Source of the DNA: Juglans regia
Lineage: Eukaryota; Streptophyta; Magnoliopsida; Fagales; Juglandaceae
Direction of reading: 5' to 3'
Length of the DNA stretch: 64,000 bases
Assembly (NCBI RefSeq): GCF_001411555.2
Contig: NW_023354173.1
Span: 1 to 64,000 of the forward strand
The notes below the pieces were generated by a model, which was not told the origin of the DNA, made no database searches, and saw only the letters and a list, made by a program, of their open reading frames with translations. The position numbers and the translations under genes are program-made. How positions within the stretch are numbered: position 1 is the stretch's first letter; the number at the start of each line of letters is the position of its first letter. Of the stretch, positions 9,544-21,880 are shown one piece after another.

Positions 9544-11499
9544 CTTTACTTTAGAGTTGCTGATAAAAACATGCTTAGATCAATCCCATCTGATAAACAT
9601 ACAACAAAGCCAAGTGATAAACATGCTTAGGAGTACTTTGTGGATTGTTCTTCTCTATTTATTTTCTTCTAGACGCAGAATAGTACTGTGATTTTCTCAA
9701 GTAATGATCCCTTACCCTTCTTATTTATTTTTCCCTTGCCATTTAATTTAATCCACTCCGTAGGTTTAAATCAAGGTTTTATTATATATTTACATCCTTT
9801 TTTAAAACTGTTCATCTGAACTGGATTTTTTCTCAGCCCAGTCCGTAACCCAGAAACCGGATTCCAGTTCCAGGACTAGAATCCAGGTTGCAGAACTTGT
9901 GTTCACCCAGTCCGGATACCGGGTTTTAAACTCAGAACCTTTTTTTTTTTTTAAAGTTTGAATGTTTTGATTTCTCACTCTACCTCTGCACACCTATTTC
10001 TCGTCTCATCCAAGTTGCAGAATAAGTCATCTTCAAACTGGCCAGGAAAATATCAAGTAGCCGACAAATACGCCAACTTGGGAATTGAATGTAGAACCAG
10101 ATTTAAAGTCTGTGGTGCAAATACATAAATTATCTGGATAATAACAGTAAAACCCAGAAGAAGTTTCTTAAAAAACACTTAAACAAAGACCTTGACACAG
10201 TAAATTTGTTGAAACTTCGCGAAGTTTAATGAGTTTGGTCATGGTTAATATATTCAATTCCCTTGATGATCTCATAGTTATTGAGCTTAGGTTGATTTCT
10301 TCCAAATGTTCTGATTGGTATGCTTTCTAACTAAATACAGCATATGGATTATACTCAATAAAAAAATAAGCAAGTGATCAACATTCAAGTTAAATTTTAA
10401 AAAAAAAAAAAACCAAACCGGCTCAGGTTTAACCCGGTTCGAGTTTCAGTCTAGGTATACCCAGATTTCCAAACTAGAACTTGGATGATCAGTCATATCT
10501 TTTGTTCCAGAAAAAATAAAAGGAGAAGGAAAGGAAATGATCGGTCCCATATAAGAAAGAAAGTTTAGCCTATTTGCATCCATAGTTTCTAAAATTAGTA
10601 GAAAGAGCAAAAATATTGAAATCATATACGATAAGTGAATAAATCTATTTGTAAAAGTTTAGACTGTGTACGCCTAAAGTCATTGATATAGAAACATGTC
10701 ACATTTAATAATTTATAGTATTAAAAAGTATTTAAATTTTTTTCACCTTTTTTTTTAAATTATAATAGCCCCTTGAAAGCATCAAAACTCCGAAAAGGCT
10801 TATATATAATATAAGGGTGGTGTTAGGGTCACCGAGAGCCCTACCCATTTTTTGTACTATGGATTGTAAGTTTTTTTCAAACATTTTTTAAAACCTTCTA
10901 AATATTTTTAAAAAAAAATCACAAACGTATTTTAAAACACTTCCTTAACAATTAAGAAAAAAAAAAACAATCGATCTCCTTTTTTGGTAGCTACTCTCGA
11001 TGAGAGTGGCATTTTTCACAATAAGTTCTGTTGTACATCAACTACTATTTTATCTCACATCTCACTCTTTTTGTTTTTTTCAACTTTATGTCAAACTCAT
11101 CACCATCACCTTCAACATCTCTCTCCGACCCCTCTCTCTTTCCCTCCTCAAGCTCTCATCAACCTCTCTCTCTCTCCTCAAGCACTCTCTCTCTCTCTCT
11201 CTCGTCAAGCTTTTCTCGACCTCTCTCTCTTCAAGTTCTCCTCAAGTTTTGAGGTGTGGGAAGAGAAAAAAATAAATAAATAAATAAAAAATCAAACCCC
11301 ACAAGTCAAGTGTGGGGTTTGAGATCAACAACAGTTGTATAAAGTTTTTCTTTCCACAATATAATTTCATTTGAAGAGAAGTTGTCTCGAATTATAGTTT
11401 GAGTAATGAAAATCTCACAAGGAGTCTTTCACAGGAAATCCACAGTATAAAATTTTGCATTGTCCCATAAATTTTCCTTAAATGTATTAGCACCCTTAT

Positions 11500-11620
11500 A
11501 GTTGTGAATAGTAGTGAGATTTGTGAGTTAAAGTTGCTGAATAGTAATGAATAGTAGTGAGATGAGTTGAGATGAGCTGAGATGAGCTGAGATGACTTGC
11601 GAATCCAAACAAGCCCTTAG
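11500..11620 (+). repeat. GAGATGAG-type small element (family A)
   Basis: It contains GAATAGTAGTGAGAT repeats, then GAGATGAGCTGAGATGAG, and closes with AATCCAAACAAGCCC. The same pattern, or its reverse complement, recurs many times in the window. Confidence 0.7.
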
Positions 11621-11840
11621 GGTCGTGCTATTATATGACCAGTTCTTATTGTTGGGTTTAATCATTAATTTATTCTTTTTTTTAATATTTTTTTAAATAT
11701 TTAAAAAAAATAAAAATTTATTTGTGATAATTTTTTAAATATTTTTTAAAAAATATACTAGCAGTCAAATCCCCGAGGCAAACTAGCAATTTTTTAAACA
11801 GTACAAATTGTAGATCAACCTTCACGACATTTTTATATGT

Positions 11841-12396
11841 TAGAGCATTCTCATTGGATTAACTAAAAGCTAAATCCAATGAGAATTTACCTATTAGATG
11901 GATAAATTGCTTACATTGAATTAGCTATATTCCAAATATTTGAAATATAGCTACAGTAATATCCAAACTAATTTCTAAATTTAGAACACACTATTCATTC
12001 ATCAAATCTTTTTTATATTATTTCTTTCTCTCTCCTTTTAATATTAATTATTTCTCTCTCCATTTTAAATGACAATTGAAAAAATATAATTAGAATACAA
12101 TTACAAATTAATATATAATATTATAAATAGTAAAATATGATAAAATAAAATAAATTCATAATTAAAAAAATTATTAATTACTCATTACTATATAATGAAT
12201 AAATGGATAATTCAATTTGGAGATTTGATGTGAATAGTCAAAATTAAATTCATCTTATATTATTTTATTGTTATATAATGAAAAAATGATTATTCCAATG
12301 TGAAGATTTATATAAATGGATTAGCTAAAAATTAAATTCATCTTATATTTATAAAAAATGTACTTTAATTTAGCTATTCCAATGAGAGTGCTCTTA
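11841..12396. mobile_element. MITE-like element with terminal inverted repeats, about 556 bp
   Basis: The left end TAGAGCATTCTCATTGGATT and the right end (reverse complement TAAGAGCACTCTCATTGGAA) match over about 27 bases, continuing into TAGCTAAA. The interior is AT-rich and non-coding, and repeats TTAGCTAAA.ATTAAATTCATCTTAT. It ends about 170 bp before the ATG of the next gene, so it lies in that gene's promoter region. Confidence 0.8.
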
Positions 12397-12562
12397 ATCA
12401 AAAATAAAAATACATTATGGAGCTTTGACTTAAATAGCCCACGAACCAGAATAAAAAATAAAAAACAGGCCGTGAACAATGGGCTTTGTGGTAGTGGACT
12501 CTTAAACCCTAATAGGGGTTAAGGAATTTCCCAATTCCTACCCTGGAACCTCAACCCCAGCC

Positions 12563-15500
12563 ATGCGCCACCTCTTGACCCCACTCCGGTGCCGCCGGCT
12601 ATTCCTACTCCGGTCGGCCCGCTTCAAAGTTCCGACCGCACCGGCTCCACCGACGCCTCCCAAACCCCCGAGGAAACCACAGAGCTTCACTTTCCACGAC
12701 TCGACCTGGGAGGACCCGTACAGCTGGATGTCGAGCCTGAGCGACAAGGTGGCCATGCGTCACATGGACGTGTATATGGAGCAGGAAGAGAAGTACACAG
12801 AGGCAGTCATGTCCGGGACCGAGCGCCTCCAGTCCAAGCTCCAGTCCGAGATGTCTTCTCGCTTGGCCTTCGAACTCTCCACCCCTCCTCTCCGCTGGGG
12901 CCCTTGGTACGCCTGTGAGTATGGTCAATCAATTCTCAATAATCTCAAGAATGTGTTGTCGGTATAACACATCTGTCGCCGCGCAGGATATACTATCGGC
13001 GAATAGAAGAAGGAAAACAGTATCCAGTTCTATGTCGGAGATTGGCGAGCTTAAATGAGGAATTCATTTCTCACAAATCTCCATCAGCTGGATTTGATTT
13101 TACCTCGGGGAAAAGAATTGAGCAGAAGCTGCTTGATTACAATCTGGAAGCCGAGAGATTTGGAGGTACTGCCCTTTTTCTTTTCTATGTAATAATTAGT
13201 TTTCTATTGGAAATTAATAAACTTTAGCCTAATTGTGAATTTTTAAAAGTACAATAAAATAAAAAATAGCAAAACGACTGGGAATTTTTTAATGTCAAAG
13301 TCGATGGTTATTGAGTCTCAGTTACTAACAGGTTATGCTTATGAAGAATTATCGGAAGTGTCTCCGGATCATCGATTTCTTGCATATACTATGTATGATA
13401 AGGACAATGACTACTTCAAGTTGTCTGTAAGGAATTTGAATTCTGGTTCGTTATGTAGTAAACCTCAAGCTGGACGTGTTTCGAATTTGGCATGGGCTAA
13501 GGATGGGCAGGCATTGCTCTATGTCCTTACAGATAACAATAAGAGGCCATACCGGTGGGTGGCTTTTAGAATTTATAATGATTCCGTTTCAATCATTTTT
13601 CTATATGCTTTGTTGGTTGCCCTTTGGGTTTAACATAATGGAGATGGCATTCTTTCTCTTTGGATCAGGATATACTGTAGCATGATTGGATCAACTGATG
13701 AAGATGTGTTGCTTCTGGAAGAATCAGATGATAATGTTCATGTAAACATAAGACATACAAAGGATTTCCAATTTGTGACTGTAAATACATTCTCTATTAC
13801 TTCTTCCAAGGTATCACTATGCAATACACTTTCATGGCAAGCTAAGAATCTTTTATTGCATTGATTAATGATGAAGTGATATAATGATGGAGATCATATT
13901 TTAGGTATTTGTGATAAATGCAGCTGATCCATTGTCTGGCATGACATTAGTTTGGGAGTGTGAAGGTCTATCCCACTGCATAGTTGAGCATCATCAAGGG
14001 TGCCTTTATTTATTTACAGACGCTGCCAAACAGGGCCAATCAGTTGATTATCATTATCTTCTTTGTAGTCCTGTTGATGCTTCTTCCAGTCCAAGAAAAT
14101 GGGAGGTTGGTGGTCACCCATGTCTATAAAAACAAAAATCCTTCCTTCTTACATATGAAGATTATTGGCTTTCTTTTTATATCTTTATTAAGATACTTTA
14201 TCTGCTTGAGATATATTGTGGTGTACTGCATTTCTCCTTTGCTTTTTTTTTTTTTTTTTTTAATTCTTTGAATAAATGATGTTGTTAGAAATTTCCCACA
14301 TTTAAAGATCATTAGCTTTTTATTTTTTTGTTAGAATTTAACAATCATGAGCATTAATTAATTATGTGCTTATGGCTGCTTAGTTTTTTTTTTATGGCTC
14401 GTGATTGTTTATGTAGATTCCAGTGATGACAAATATTTAATATATTGTTTACTACTCGTGGTCTTATTTACTGCAGAACGTATTTAGTGATGACCAAGAT
14501 TTGATCATTGAAGATGTTGATTTCAGTGACACACACTTGGTTCTTATTACAAGGGAAGGTCGAAAATTCAGAATTTGTTCAATTAGTCTCCCTCTGCCTG
14601 TTGGGAAGGTAAGCGCTCAAAATACATATATATTCTGGGTTTGTTTGCATCATGCATTGGCAACAACTGTTTCACCACAGACATGATTATCTCATGCTCT
14701 TGACCATTCTTACTCTTATCTTGTTCACTCTCGTGGCAGGGAGCTGTGCATCTCAAAGAACTTAACCCGTATTTCCTCCCTCTTCCTCAACATGTTTCTC
14801 AAATTTCACCTGGACCTAATTATGACTACTATTCGTCAACAATGCGATTTACAATCTCATCGCCTGTGGTATGTGAGTAAATATCGTGTTTTTCAGATCA
14901 TTTGTTTAGGAATCAATATTATCAACTATTTTGATATCATATTTAGCTTAACTGTAATGGCCCACAATTTGCTAATGAATCCTGATGAAAACAAAGTTGA
15001 AAGATGTGAATGGAAAATGGAAAATGGATCTTGAAACTTATTATGAGAATGATGTGTTTTCATTATAATATTTGTACACTAGCTGTCCCATGTACCAGGG
15101 CTATGCCTAGTTCTTGTCAATAAACTTTTTTTTACCGATCAAAAAAAATATTTGTACACTAGTTCATGGGAAAAAGTTTCTGCAATGGTTCTTAAGGGAC
15201 CAAATACTATGTTTTTGGATTACTTTTCTTCTTGCTAGGGAATTTTTTCAGGAACGTCAACCCTAGTAGTTGGGGACCCAACCCTCCAACCATGGACCCC
15301 ACGGTACATAAGGACCAGGGTTAGTGCCATTAAGCCAAAGGGCCATTGTATTACTTACAATTAACCCTCAACCTCAGCCTTGGCAAGACTATGCTCTACC
15401 ATTAGGCTATTTCCGCCCAATTATCTGAAATGAATTTCTAGAACCATGAATTTATCAACATAAAGTTTGTTAAAAGAACCAAACATTTGTTGGCAATTGA

Positions 15501-17771
15501 ATTATATTGATATATAAATAAATTATAAATTCAGTTACATTTATATATCAAATTATATAATTATTTATATAATTTTGTATTTTCAAATCAAATTGGTCAG
15601 CATTGAGTTACCGCCATGGGTGATACATATCTTATACAGGAAAAAATGTTTTTAGCGTCCAGAATTCAGGCTTCTGGCTTTCAAAGTAGGCCCTGCAGAT
15701 TAATATTTTCCTGTATGACCGAGCAGACTTTGAACATTTTCTGGATCAATTTCACCTGATTGATATTTTTGAAAAAAAAAAACCTGGTGCTTAAATTTCA
15801 CCTGCTTGATTTCAATTTTGAGTTTCAGCTGCTGAGGCTTTGATGTTAGGTTCATTATACATTGCATACATGCTCCAGCTTGATGAATTACTGAATTCAT
15901 ACCCTTGGGTAACTCACTTGGTAGCTTAATGTTATTTAATTTAAAAGGTAATGGTGATGCGTTGTTTTATTTTTCACATTATTATGAGGTAGTGTGCGCC
16001 TCCAATCTAATCACACATGTTCTTAAATTTTTCTCAGATGCCGGATGCAGTGGTCGATTATGACCTCTTAAACAGAAAGTGGAATATCATTCAGCAGCAA
16101 AACTTTCTCCATGAAAGAACACGAATATTGTATGGAACAGCCTCTGCTGCAAGCATTGTTGAAAGTGACTCAAATACCAAAAACTCAAACTACAAGAACA
16201 AAGTCATGGTTGATGATCATCACATGTGGAACGAACTCTCTGAGTTTTATGCTTGTGAATACTATGATGTCTCTTCTTTCGATGGGGTTGTGGTTCCTCT
16301 AACTATTGTTTACTCACGCAAAAACAAGAAAGAGAATCAGTACCCTGGATTACTTCATGTACATGGAGCTTATGGTGAATTACTAGACAAACGATGGCGC
16401 AGTGAGTTGAAAAGCCTTCTTGATCGTGGTTGGGTTGTTGCTTATGCTGATGTTAGGTTTGTTTTATTAATTACTAATGACTTGTTTAGCTGGGTTTTTT
16501 ATTTCTCACAAGGAAATTAGTTATTCTGTGCACTGAGCTGCCTCTTGATTCCTGTGGCTTGTTATCTGTTCAAAGTCCCCCTTTGGATAATAATTGTTTA
16601 CTTCAGATGCTTGGGATAACTTATGAGTTTGCAGAGCAGTTTTACTACCTATTGCTAACTAGGATGGTCCAAATGATCTGTCCCAGGGGTGGAGGTGGTG
16701 GGGGTAAAAAGTGGCATAATGATGGCAGACGTACAAGGAAGGAGAATTCTATTCAAGATTATATCTCCTGTGCAAAATTCCTTATTGACAAAGGGATTGT
16801 CCAAGATAACCAGCTTGCTGGTTGGGGATATAGTGCTGGTGGACTTTTGGTTGCTTCAGCCATAAATTGTTGCCCAGATTTATTCCGCGCCGCAATTTTG
16901 GAGGTATGCATGAGAGATGAGTCTATCTACATGTCTTTAGAGTCTCACTTGTTCTAGTTGTATAGCATTTTGTCTGTGCATGCTTTGATCAAATGGAGTT
17001 CACTGTTCTTATGTATAAGAGGCACTTATTATACTCTCACCATATGAACAAAAGGAGGCTTTTGGAATTGAAGTTCAGCACTTGAATTTAAAGAGTTGTA
17101 AGAAGGCAATGTGAATTTCTTGTGTTTGTTTCATAGATGTCCATATGTTTCTAGATATTGGGTATATAAACTTTTCTCAGACCCGGATTCATTTATTGCA
17201 TTCTACTATGCAAGTCACACCATCTTCTGTATCTGTTTCAGGTCCCATTTCTTGATCCAACCAACACTCTTCTCTATCCCATTTTACCACTTACAGCTGT
17301 TGACTACGAAGAATTTGGGTACCCTGGAGATGTTGATGATTTTCATGCCATACAGAAATTTTCTCCTTATGATAATATTCAGAAGGATGCTCTTTATCCG
17401 GCTGTTTTGGTTACTTCATCTTTCAATACACGGTAGCATTATGTTTTCCTGCGATATGTTCATTAACTTGTGAAAGCGTGACTTTATGTTTAACTTTTTA
17501 AAGCCTTCTACGGTTGGTTTTTTATCTTTGCCTTTTTATTAGCCAATGTACTGAATGTATAGGGCATTTACTATATTTTTGGACATGTTTCAGATTTGGG
17601 GTGTGGGAAGCTGCAAAATGGGTAGCACGTGTCCGTGAACTTGCAATCTATGGTCCAAAACGTCCAATACTGCTTAATTTAACGACAGACATAGTGGAGG
17701 AAAACAGGTACCTGCAGTGCAAGGAATCAGCACTAGAGACTGCATTTCTTATCAAGGTAATGGAATCTTAG
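12563..17771 (+). CDS. Prolyl-oligopeptidase (S9)-like protein, 11 exons
   Basis: Exons by splice signals and phase: 12563-12906, 12987-13165, 13332-13554, 13669-13810, 13905-14105, 14477-14608, 14740-14868, 16038-16456, 16687-16903, 17242-17432, 17594-17771. The first exon gives a basic, Pro-rich N terminus that could be an organelle transit peptide. Then comes the oligopeptidase B/PREPL-type propeller (YYRRIEEGKQYPVLCRR, VSPDHRFLAYTMY, AWAKDGQALLYV) and an alpha/beta-hydrolase domain (YPGLLHVHGAYG, RGGGGGGKKWHNDGRR). The nucleophile motif GWGYSAGG in exon 9 keeps Ser. The C-terminal part, TSSFNTRFGVWEAAKW then LNLTTDIVEENRY, shows neither the usual Asp (D-R/D-x-R region) nor the GHGG His. 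Exon 1 must end at 12906, not at the GTGAGT 8 bp later, to keep frame. The protein is probably a serine hydrolase relative with changed or lost peptidase activity. Confidence 0.88.
15067..15162 (+). mobile_element. Short 5'-truncated non-LTR retroelement with 16-bp target duplication (intron 7)
   Basis: The direct repeat AATATTTGTACACTAG flanks a 64-bp insert (15067-15082 and 15147-15162). The insert ends TTGTCAATAAAC, a T run, ACCGATC and an A run, which looks like the 3' tail of a plant LINE or LINE-mobilised SINE. Only the extreme 3' end was copied. Confidence 0.8.
15241..15420 (-). mobile_element. Probable tRNA-derived SINE remnant (intron 7)
   Basis: Read on the minus strand from about 15420 it gives TAGCCTAATGGTAGAGCATA, which matches a tRNA-like A box, and about 35 bp later GAGGTTGAGGGTT, a degenerate B box. 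A second A-box-like stretch (TGGCTTAATGGCACTAACCC) follows. No target duplication was found. Confidence 0.45.
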
Positions 17772-19208
17772 ATTTCCTACCACCGAATCTGTTATTGGCA
17801 AGACATAAATGCTACCAATGGGGAAGAAACATCTTTTCAGGAATCAAATTTTCAAATCCCAACTGTCCATCAGTTAGTAAACCAGGATCCAATCAAGACC
17901 TAAGAGCATGTGTTGTTTATTGAATATTCATTTTTGTTGCTGTAGTGCCATATTAAGCCCACTTTTTTTAGGGGTGTGGAGGATCTGGCCTAACTTGATG
18001 GTTCAGTTTGCTTGAACTTCGATTATGGTCCAGACAAAAGGGGTGGTTTTCTATAGTAGGTAAACACCAAAAAAGAAAGAAAAGAGATCGCTAAGTTTGT
18101 TATATGTACACTTTCATGTACCTTATTGGTTATAACTGAAATACAAAACAATTTCTTGAAGTTGAAGGTTTTCTTATCTTTTAATCATGTGACGATGACT
18201 TCATAAATTACAGAAACTTGATGATCCATTTTTATATGTTTCTATTATGGTATGTATTTTCTGATGACGCTGACAATTATGATCGAAATCTATTAGTTTA
18301 ATAGCCAACACACTGCATCTTCCATCGGCTTAAGCTTGTCAACGGATAGCTGTCACCAACTACAATGTGAAATCCACTTCTGAAGACATCTTCCTCGCAA
18401 AATGGCACATTTTATATGAAATTTCTCTACTTAAAATGTACCATATTGAGATAACAAAAATTAAGATGAAAGAACATCATTTCTTTTTAGATAACCATTC
18501 CTACCAAAGAAAAAAGGTATCGGATAAAATCATTGTAGTTGGAAAAGGGTCAAGGTTAGTGCTATGTTCATGCCCTACCAGATTTGACGAGGGGACCCTC
18601 TCAAGCTTCCCCAGAACACAGAATTCTCGTATCAAAGGGAAAAAGGAAGAATGATTCCACCTAGCATTGTAGTTCCATGGGAACAAACTCGATGGTTATG
18701 GCCCAGTTATGATGACAACAAACGAGAAAATAGATTCCATTCATTTTAAACGAGCCAATGTTTGATTACTTCCACTTTTGCCAGTCGGATAATGCTCTCC
18801 GCATTAAGTCAGGAATGTCTATTTCCTGTAAACATCAAAATCATTCTTTCCTGATGGGTGGTGTATACCTGGTCTATACTTTGATTCTTCCTTTTGCTAT
18901 ACCTTCCAAAGAAGAAAGTCGAATCCAACTTTATCACTAGTGCATAAGTTTTGATCTCATTGTCAAGAAAACCACATCTACATTATTAGTCATGTCTCAT
19001 GTCTTTGGGTCAAAATCCAGTTTAGGCAACTGATCCAGGCAGGAATTTTTTCGATTGTGTTTAGTTAGGATTGAAAGGTTCATTGATAAAGAATTGAGGG
19101 TTCTAACTTCTAATTGGAGGAAGATTGCAACTTCACAGTGGAAGGGTTGTGTTTGCAGAGTTCTCAAATCTTTTTCCTGAGAATGAAAAATAGACATGCC
19201 ATTGAGTG

Positions 19209-19553
19209 GTACTTTAAACTAACTGCATTTAGATGTTGAGTTCAGTTCAGCTGAGCTCAGTTCTTTATGAATAGTAGTGAGTTGAGTAGTGGAGGAAGTT
19301 ATGCGAGGCTCATCTAAACTGAGTTTAAAGTGTTTGGATATTAAGATGAGTTTAATACTTTTTATGAAAAATTAGAAAAGGTTGTGGATCTTAAGTATAA
19401 AAATGTGTTAAGTTGAAAAAGATTGTGGGTCTCACGTGTAAGGAGGTTTTGAATTGAGATGAGTTTAATAATTTGAGAGTTAGGTATTTAGATGTTAGAC
19501 TCAGCTTAAAATTAGTTTGAGCTCAGGTAAGTCTTGCAACCGAACGCAGCCTA
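19209..19553 (+). repeat. Family B repeat, about 340 bp
   Basis: Starts GCATTTAGATGTTGAGTTCA and ends near AACCGAACGCAGCCT. It includes GTGGGTCTCACGTGTAAGGAG and TTTAATAATTTGAGAGTTAGG. The reverse complement of 59112-59455 aligns along its whole length. Confidence 0.8.
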
Positions 19554-20516
19554 AAATTGGAAAAATAAGCTCTTTTTCTACAGAAATAAGAAATTTCTTT
19601 TAGTGTAGTCCAAAAGCAGAACAATATGTGATGGTCAAATTATGTCCATGTGTTTCAGCTTTAAGTTCCCTGTGACTAACTAACAGGGAAGACAGTTTCT
19701 AAAGCGAACTCTACAGGAACCCAAGAGAAGAAGACAGTTTCTGAATCTTCCACTGTGACTGAGAGCCCTCTGAAGAATTTTACATGCAAAAAGCAAGGAA
19801 TGATCTCATGTCTCAGAACCTTCTTCAACTGTTGGAAGCCCACCCTCTCTGATGAATGTCGGATTAAGAAACTTGACCACAAAAGCCCACAACTTGTAAA
19901 CGTCCTCAAAGTTAGTTAGAAAGCCTAGAGAAGCTGTAACAACCTCAACCCGAATGAACCCACTCTTTCCTCCATCATGTCGGCCATCCATCTATATACC
20001 CACTTTTCTTTTCTGAAAGGTAAAAGTTAACTAACAAGTCTGAAGGCTATATTGAGAAGCATAAAGTCATTTTAATTTGCTGACTCTACTCCTGTACTTC
20101 CATGCAATTAGCATTAACTATATTAACTCTTGGAAATTCAGGGTTAAAGGGAAGTGTGCGAGGTTTACATATTTTAAAGACTGTAAATATCATTTTTCAG
20201 AATTGATTACACATTTTAAGAACATTTTTAGTCAAATAAGATGGCATTTATATGATTCTCTCATTGTCACTATAATTATAACACTTGCAAGAAGTTCAAA
20301 ATTTCTGATTTAGTCATCGAATAAAGTCTTGATTAGGACGATCAAATCGTTAAAAGGAATAAAATCTAGAAAATATACTGATTGGGGAATTGAAAAACAA
20401 TTAAATATAGGAGAATTTTTTTCATAATTATTGGGGAGAGGATCAGGCTCATGGAGGAGCACGGGCAATACCATATATAGTCTATAGACTATTTAAACCC
20501 TGCCCATACTCAAACA

Positions 20517-20640
20517 TGATTGATTTCAGATGATTTATGAATAGTAGTAAAAAAATAATAAATAGTAGTGAACTAATAGTAATAAATCGTGATGAAGTAA
20601 TCTCGTCTGAAACTACTTCATTTACCAAATACAATATAAA
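20517..20640 (+). repeat. GAGATGAG-type remnant (family A)
   Basis: Repeated AATAGTAGT blocks with TCTCGTCTGAAAC and an ending like ACCAAATACA match the family pattern, but this copy is degraded. Confidence 0.45.
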
Positions 20641-21076
20641 AGATATAGTAATGGCCGAATCACCCTCTGGTAAAGTCACCAGGGTGGACTAAGTTGCATC
20701 ATGACTAGTGAACTATACTTTTTTATCACTGAGGCTTCTTCTAAGTTGTATTGTCTGTAACACATGCCTCCCACGACGAAGAGAAACTAAACTAATTATG
20801 TTCCTCAAAGCACACAGAGATGTACCCAACTTTGATCTCTTTTTGTAATCAATCTGTATATACCCTCTTTTCTTTTTGGATGTTTTTCTTTGTTTACCAA
20901 AGTTAAGTACTAATCTCACCCAGAAAGTCCTCTTGTTGTGTGGGTAATGGGAGTGGAGTACCTTGGCCATCTTGTTTTTAGAATTTGGGAAAAAGGGCAT
21001 CCAAAGTTGCAATTATCCCCTCTTGACCTCATGTTTCAAACAACAATGCTGCCGTGTCCATGAATTTTAATTGCAG

Positions 21077-21163
21077 GATTGCTTGGATTCTCGAGTCAGG
21101 GATCCCTTTGTCCCTTGGCCAGCTGATCCACTTCCCGGGGAGGAGGGTTTTTCTTACACTTGA
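21077..21163 (+). CDS. Orphan terminal-exon-like ORF, 28 codons
   Basis: A good acceptor (TTTTAATTGCAG, ending 21076) is followed by 28 open codons rich in Pro and acidic residues (it includes FVPWPADPLPGEEGF) and a TGA. Phase 0 would fit splicing from the AAG|GTAATG near the end of the oligopeptidase-like gene (17757/17758), which would replace its last five codons, but that would need a 3.3-kb intron. It could equally be a fossil exon of a lost gene. I do not recognise the product. Confidence 0.3.
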   Translation, partial: DCLDSRVRDPFVPWPADPLPGEEGFSYT

Positions 21164-21880
21164 AAGATAATATAAAATACTAGATATTTTCTATAGATAT
21201 TTTCAATGCCTTTGGAAATCTTTATCATCGAAGAAATCTTTAAAATTAATGTTACGAATTCTCTCCATTTCAAATCAAAAATATATATTATCTATTTTAG
21301 CTCAATATATACCATCCATTTCTATTTAAATAGAGAAATATTTTTTCTGCAATTCTTCTAGGCTGTTGTTTATGGCCCAGGTTGGGCTTCTTGATTCTGG
21401 GCTCTATTTACGTTTGCGAGTCTAGCCTGTTTGATGTTGCCGAGTGTAACAACTGGGCGCAGCAGGGCCTTCATGATTTCATCACCATTGTTTTATGTCT
21501 GTCTGACAAGAGGCAGCACACGGGTTTAATGAGTTTTATACAGCTTCAAAGATATAAATTATCCTCTTGTGATCCAACAAAGAGGTGTATCATGACCTCA
21601 AAGTTGATAATCTCACCAACACACTGATGCTGCTCAAGTGTTTTTTTAAACCATAATCTCAAAGTTGATAATACTGACAAAATAAGCAGGTGTATCATTG
21701 ATAGAACAGGACTTGGTCTAATTTTTCCCACTGGAAGAATTGAGACTGAATTCAGTCTCAAACGGAACTGAGACGTCAAAATTCTGTTTCTTACAGTTTT
21801 AGGTAAACTCAGTACTCTCTAGCAATGAGAGGAGAAAACTTAGAGAGGAGGTTCCTGCAAAAGGGGGAGAACTCTTATCT

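Larger units (their letters stand above)
8579..12562. other. Intergenic spacer between the B3 and prolyl-oligopeptidase-like genes
   Basis: I see no convincing gene. The first kilobase is the likely promoter of the minus-strand B3 gene. Contents listed separately are a tandem duplication (9314-9543), a GAGATGAG-type element (11500-11620) and a 556-bp inverted-repeat element (11841-12396). A CT-rich simple stretch at about 11110-11230 creates short spurious ORFs in several frames. AT-rich inverted-repeat material at 10800-11000 and 11630-11770 is probably decayed MITE sequence. Confidence 0.6.
17772..21880. other. Intergenic spacer downstream of the oligopeptidase-like gene
   Basis: There is no multi-exon gene I can support. 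The first few hundred bases are the likely 3' UTR. A 340-bp repeat (19209-19553), a GAGATGAG-related remnant (20517-20640) and an orphan exon-like ORF (21077-21163) are listed separately. Minus-strand ORFs of 60-80 codons near 19680-19990 have no recognisable motif, so I did not call them. Confidence 0.5.

Noticed and set aside
11000..11283. Three overlapping ORFs near 11000-11280
   Set aside because: Ser/Leu-rich products of CT-repeat DNA in all three frames, with no motif and no splice context.
12907..12967. Donor GTGAGT at 12915 as the end of oligopeptidase-like exon 1
   Set aside because: It gives the wrong phase and an immediate TGA at the exon 2 join; the GTACGC donor at 12907 keeps the frame and gives the expected WIYYRRIEEG join.
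19676..19991. Two minus-strand ORFs of 61 and 77 codons
   Set aside because: No recognisable domain, no clear splice partners and no start context; possible but unsupported.
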